Below are positions 6,359 through 8,439 of a DNA stretch of 8,439 nucleotides, in pieces. Origin of the DNA: an uncultured Pseudorhodobacter sp. (GTDB lineage Bacteria; Pseudomonadota; Alphaproteobacteria; Rhodobacterales; Rhodobacteraceae); assembly GCA_945957495.1 (NCBI GenBank), contig CAMFLG010000116.1, positions 1 to 8,439 of the forward strand, read 5' to 3'. Within the stretch, counting starts at the first letter, position 1, and each line of letters opens with the position of its first letter. The translations under genes and the position numbers were made by a program. The notes below the pieces were generated by a model. That model worked only from the letters and a program-made list of their open reading frames with translations, searched no databases and was not told where the DNA came from.

Positions 6359-7341
6359 ATTCTTTGGAACGTGTGATGGCCACGATCAACCGCCAACCGG
6401 TGGACCGCACGCCGATTGACTGCTGGCTGTATCAAAAGCAGTTTCTGGAAAAGCTGGAGGCAGAATACGGCCCGCGCGAAAAGTTCATGGAAGAATTCGG
6501 CGTGGATGTGTTTGTCGGGCTGATGCCCTTCCCCAACCAATATGGCCGCCGGTTTGACATCAAGGAACTGGACGGGCTGCAGTTGGAGGATCCCAAGGAT
6601 CCGAAATGGTTGAACTATTCCAACTGGAACTATGATTTCGGCGGCACCAACATTGCCACGGCGGTGGCGCAGCAAAAGGGCAAACGCGCGGTTCTGGCGC
6701 ATTGCTGGGGCATGGTCGAAGGCACCTCGTCTTTCCTTGGGATTGAAAACTGCTGGATGTATCTGGGCGGCGAGCCTGACCGGATGGCGGCGTGGTTTGA
6801 CAAATATGCCGACTGGATGTGCGTTCAGGTCGATAGTCTGGTCGAGGCGGGGGTGGATATGATGACCCTGTCGGATGACTGGGGATCAAACGGCACCATG
6901 CTGTTCAACCCAAAGGCCTGGCGCAAACTGATCAAGCCCTATGCGATGCGGGTGGTGCAGCACGCGCGCAGCCGGGGCCTGCCGGTGAACCTGCATTCGG
7001 ACGGCTATATCCTGCAGATCGTCGATGACATCATCGAGATGGGCTACACTTCCTGGCATCCGGTGCAGGAAAGCGCGGGGATGGACCCGCGCGAGGTCAA
7101 AGCGAAATGGGGGGACAAGATCACCATCTACGGATCATTGGACGTGATCGACGGGCTGTTGAAATATGACGGCGACGCGTTGGAGGAATACATCACCGAA
7201 CGCTTCAAGATCTATGCGCCAGGTGGTGGGTTCATCTTTAACGGCGGGCATTTCATTCAGCCGGATATTCCGCCGATGCGGTTGGTGCGCGCCTATCGCA
7301 CGGTGCAGAAACTGGCGCCGCAATATGCGACGCTAAACTGA
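6355..7341 (+). CDS. Uroporphyrinogen decarboxylase superfamily protein (not HemE)
   Basis: This 328-residue cytoplasmic TIM-barrel protein belongs to the URO-D superfamily, which includes HemE and the corrinoid/coenzyme M methyltransferases MtaA, MtbA and CmuA. Superfamily signs are the opening NSLERVMATINRQPVDRTPID, the SDDWGSNG segment (173-180), NPKAWRKLIKPYAMR, NLHSDGYI (212-219) and the closing NGGHFIQPDIPP. The HemE active-site block with RQAGR near the N-terminus is missing. The HxC zinc motif of the methyltransferases is replaced by H214-S-D216-G. It therefore cannot be called a haem-pathway enzyme, and thiol-activating methyl transfer by the usual mechanism is doubtful. The gene overlaps DUF4037 upstream (ATGA) and the rhamnosidase downstream (TGATG), so it is an integral member of the operon. 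Such URO-D-like proteins are seen in sugar operons without known role. A carbohydrate-linked or methyl-group-linked function is speculation. Confidence 0.85.
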   Translation: MNSLERVMATINRQPVDRTPIDCWLYQKQFLEKLEAEYGPREKFMEEFGVDVFVGLMPFPNQYGRRFDIKELDGLQLEDPKDPKWLNYSNWNYDFGGTNIATAVAQQKGKRAVLAHCWGMVEGTSSFLGIENCWMYLGGEPDRMAAWFDKYADWMCVQVDSLVEAGVDMMTLSDDWGSNGTMLFNPKAWRKLIKPYAMRVVQHARSRGLPVNLHSDGYILQIVDDIIEMGYTSWHPVQESAGMDPREVKAKWGDKITIYGSLDVIDGLLKYDGDALEEYITERFKIYAPGGGFIFNGGHFIQPDIPPMRLVRAYRTVQKLAPQYATLN

Positions 7342-8439
7342 TGCAAGCAGCGGCGGGCGCCTTCTGGATCGGTTCGGATCATGCCTTTGATCTGGCAGAG
7401 ACCTATCTGAACTTCCGCCGTGACCTTGATGTGCCGACAGCGCCGCGAGAGGCGCTGTTTACCCTGAGCGCCGACAGCCGCTATCGGCTGTGGGTGAACG
7501 GGGCATTCGTGGCGCGCGGTCCGGCACGATGCTGGCCCTGGGCGCAGGCGATGGATGTGATTGATATAGCGACCTATTTGCGCGTGGGCGTGAACCAGAT
7601 CGCGCTGCAGGTCTATTCCCCCGGCTATTCGCATTTCGCCTATGTGCATCGCGGGGCTGCGGGGTGGCTGGGTTGGCTGGCGCTGGATGGTGCGATTGCG
7701 CTGGTCAGCGATCAAAGCTGGCGGGTGCGCCGGGATGCCAGTTGGGACGCGCTGGTGCCGCGCATCTCGATCTATGGCGCAGGCATCGAATGCCGCGACA
7801 TGACGCGGGATACCGATTGGCAGACCACCGCACCGGAAGGCTGGGCCACACCGCGCATCGAAGCGCCGCCGGAAAGCCCGATCTGGTCGGGGCTGCATCT
7901 GCGCGACGCCCCGCTGTTGGTTGAGGATGCAACCCCGCTGACCATGCCCTGGCAAACCCGGTTTGGCCGGGTGCCCCCCCCTGCCCTGACCGACCCGCAT
8001 CAGGATCTGCGCCGGGCCTTCGCCGCCTGCCCGGTGGCCGCCATCCCATCGCAGATGCAACCCGGCGATACCGCGATCTGGATCTTTGATCTGGGGCAGT
8101 CCTTGGTCTGTCTGGGCGGCGCGACGGTTGAGGCCAGTGAAGGCGCACGCCTGACCATTTCTTACGCCGAAAAGCTGCGGAACGGCGCGGTTTTGCTGTC
8201 AGACCCCGACACCTATTGCCGGATGCGGCCCAGCGACATCTTTCATCTGCGCGCGGGGCCGCAGACGGTCGAGCCGTTTTCGGCCCGCGGCGGGCGCTAT
8301 CTGATCTTCCGGCTGGACACGGTGGCGGCCTGCACGCCCAAGGTGCAGTTTTACGTCCGCAGTTTCCGTGCGCCCTTGGTTGAAACCGCGCTGCCCCCGC
8401 AGGGCGATACGGTGCTGGATGCGGTGGCCGCGATGTGCG
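7341..8439 (+). CDS. GH78-type alpha-L-rhamnosidase, N-terminal part (cut by window end)
   Basis: The frame is open for 366 codons to the end of the window. It begins without a signal peptide, so the enzyme is predicted to be cytoplasmic. Residues about 20-120 look like the N-terminal beta-sandwich of bacterial rhamnosidases, with SADSRYRLWVNGAFVARGP (43-61) followed by DIATYLRVGVNQIALQVY. Around 249-265 the pattern FDLGQ...GGATVEASEGARLTISYAE marks the next beta domain, and VEPFSARGGRYLIFRL (310-325) is its typical closing motif. The catalytic (alpha/alpha)6 barrel with the acidic residues lies beyond the window, so activity cannot be judged. It would release L-rhamnose from glycosides for RhaI. 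Its ATG overlaps the URO-D stop (TGATG) and has no clear ribosome site, so translation is probably coupled. A GH78-like protein with other substrate preference is possible. Confidence 0.85.
   Translation, partial: MQAAAGAFWIGSDHAFDLAETYLNFRRDLDVPTAPREALFTLSADSRYRLWVNGAFVARGPARCWPWAQAMDVIDIATYLRVGVNQIALQVYSPGYSHFAYVHRGAAGWLGWLALDGAIALVSDQSWRVRRDASWDALVPRISIYGAGIECRDMTRDTDWQTTAPEGWATPRIEAPPESPIWSGLHLRDAPLLVEDATPLTMPWQTRFGRVPPPALTDPHQDLRRAFAACPVAAIPSQMQPGDTAIWIFDLGQSLVCLGGATVEASEGARLTISYAEKLRNGAVLLSDPDTYCRMRPSDIFHLRAGPQTVEPFSARGGRYLIFRLDTVAACTPKVQFYVRSFRAPLVETALPPQGDTVLDAVAAMC

Noticed and set aside
6355..7341. hemE, the haem biosynthesis uroporphyrinogen decarboxylase
   Set aside because: The RQAGR active-site block is missing and the gene lies in a sugar operon. 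Only the superfamily fold is supported.
1..8439. tRNA, rRNA, CRISPR arrays or insertion sequences
   Set aside because: I looked for cloverleaf-like intergenic segments, regularly spaced repeats and transposase motifs and saw none. The gene gaps are too short for most of these.

Overview
The window is a piece of an alphaproteobacterial, most likely Rhodobacterales-type, genome. The evidence for this is GC-rich coding sequence, protein sequences of the rhizobial/Rhodobacter rhamnose type, and DeoR-type control of the locus. It carries an L-rhamnose utilisation locus laid out like the rhaRSTPQUK / rhaDI divergon of Rhizobium. The assignment to an order is inference, since there is no rRNA or marker gene here.

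Layout. Bases 1-48 are not biological: they are the end of an Illumina P7 adapter, an i7 index and the Nextera read-2 adapter including the 19-base Tn5 mosaic end. Bases 49 to about 489 look foreign to the rest. They hold the start of an ABC transporter permease and the end of its ATPase, both on the minus strand, in more GC-rich DNA. They join, inside a coding sequence, to the first 117 codons of a rhamnose-binding protein (rhaS). The apparent 150-residue fused ORF is therefore almost certainly a chimeric contig end. From about 490 the sequence is coherent. rhaS and rhaR (DeoR repressor) run leftward. A 132-base divergent control region follows (1678-1809). Then come rhaD (bifunctional rhamnulose-1-phosphate aldolase/short-chain dehydrogenase) and rhaI (rhamnose isomerase) running rightward.

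Downstream of rhaI is a 127-base tract made almost wholly of G and C runs with a perfect 13-bp hairpin (5211-5242). This is either a strong structural element or a sequencing/assembly artefact. It is followed by three tightly coupled genes. The first is a DUF4037 (nucleotidyltransferase-fold-like) protein of unknown function. The second is a uroporphyrinogen-decarboxylase-superfamily protein that is not HemE. The third is a GH78-type alpha-L-rhamnosidase without a signal peptide, cut by the window end. They overlap by ATGA and TGATG junctions.

How they work together. RhaS would capture the substrate in the periplasm and deliver it to an ABC importer whose other genes are lost at the chimeric end. 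The cytoplasmic GH78 enzyme would release L-rhamnose from an imported rhamnoside, and RhaI isomerises it to L-rhamnulose. A kinase not seen here would phosphorylate that. RhaD would cleave rhamnulose-1-phosphate to dihydroxyacetone phosphate and L-lactaldehyde and oxidise the lactaldehyde. The DUF4037/URO-D pair, placed between the catabolic genes and the glycosidase, has no obvious step in this pathway and is the most interesting unexplained part of the window.
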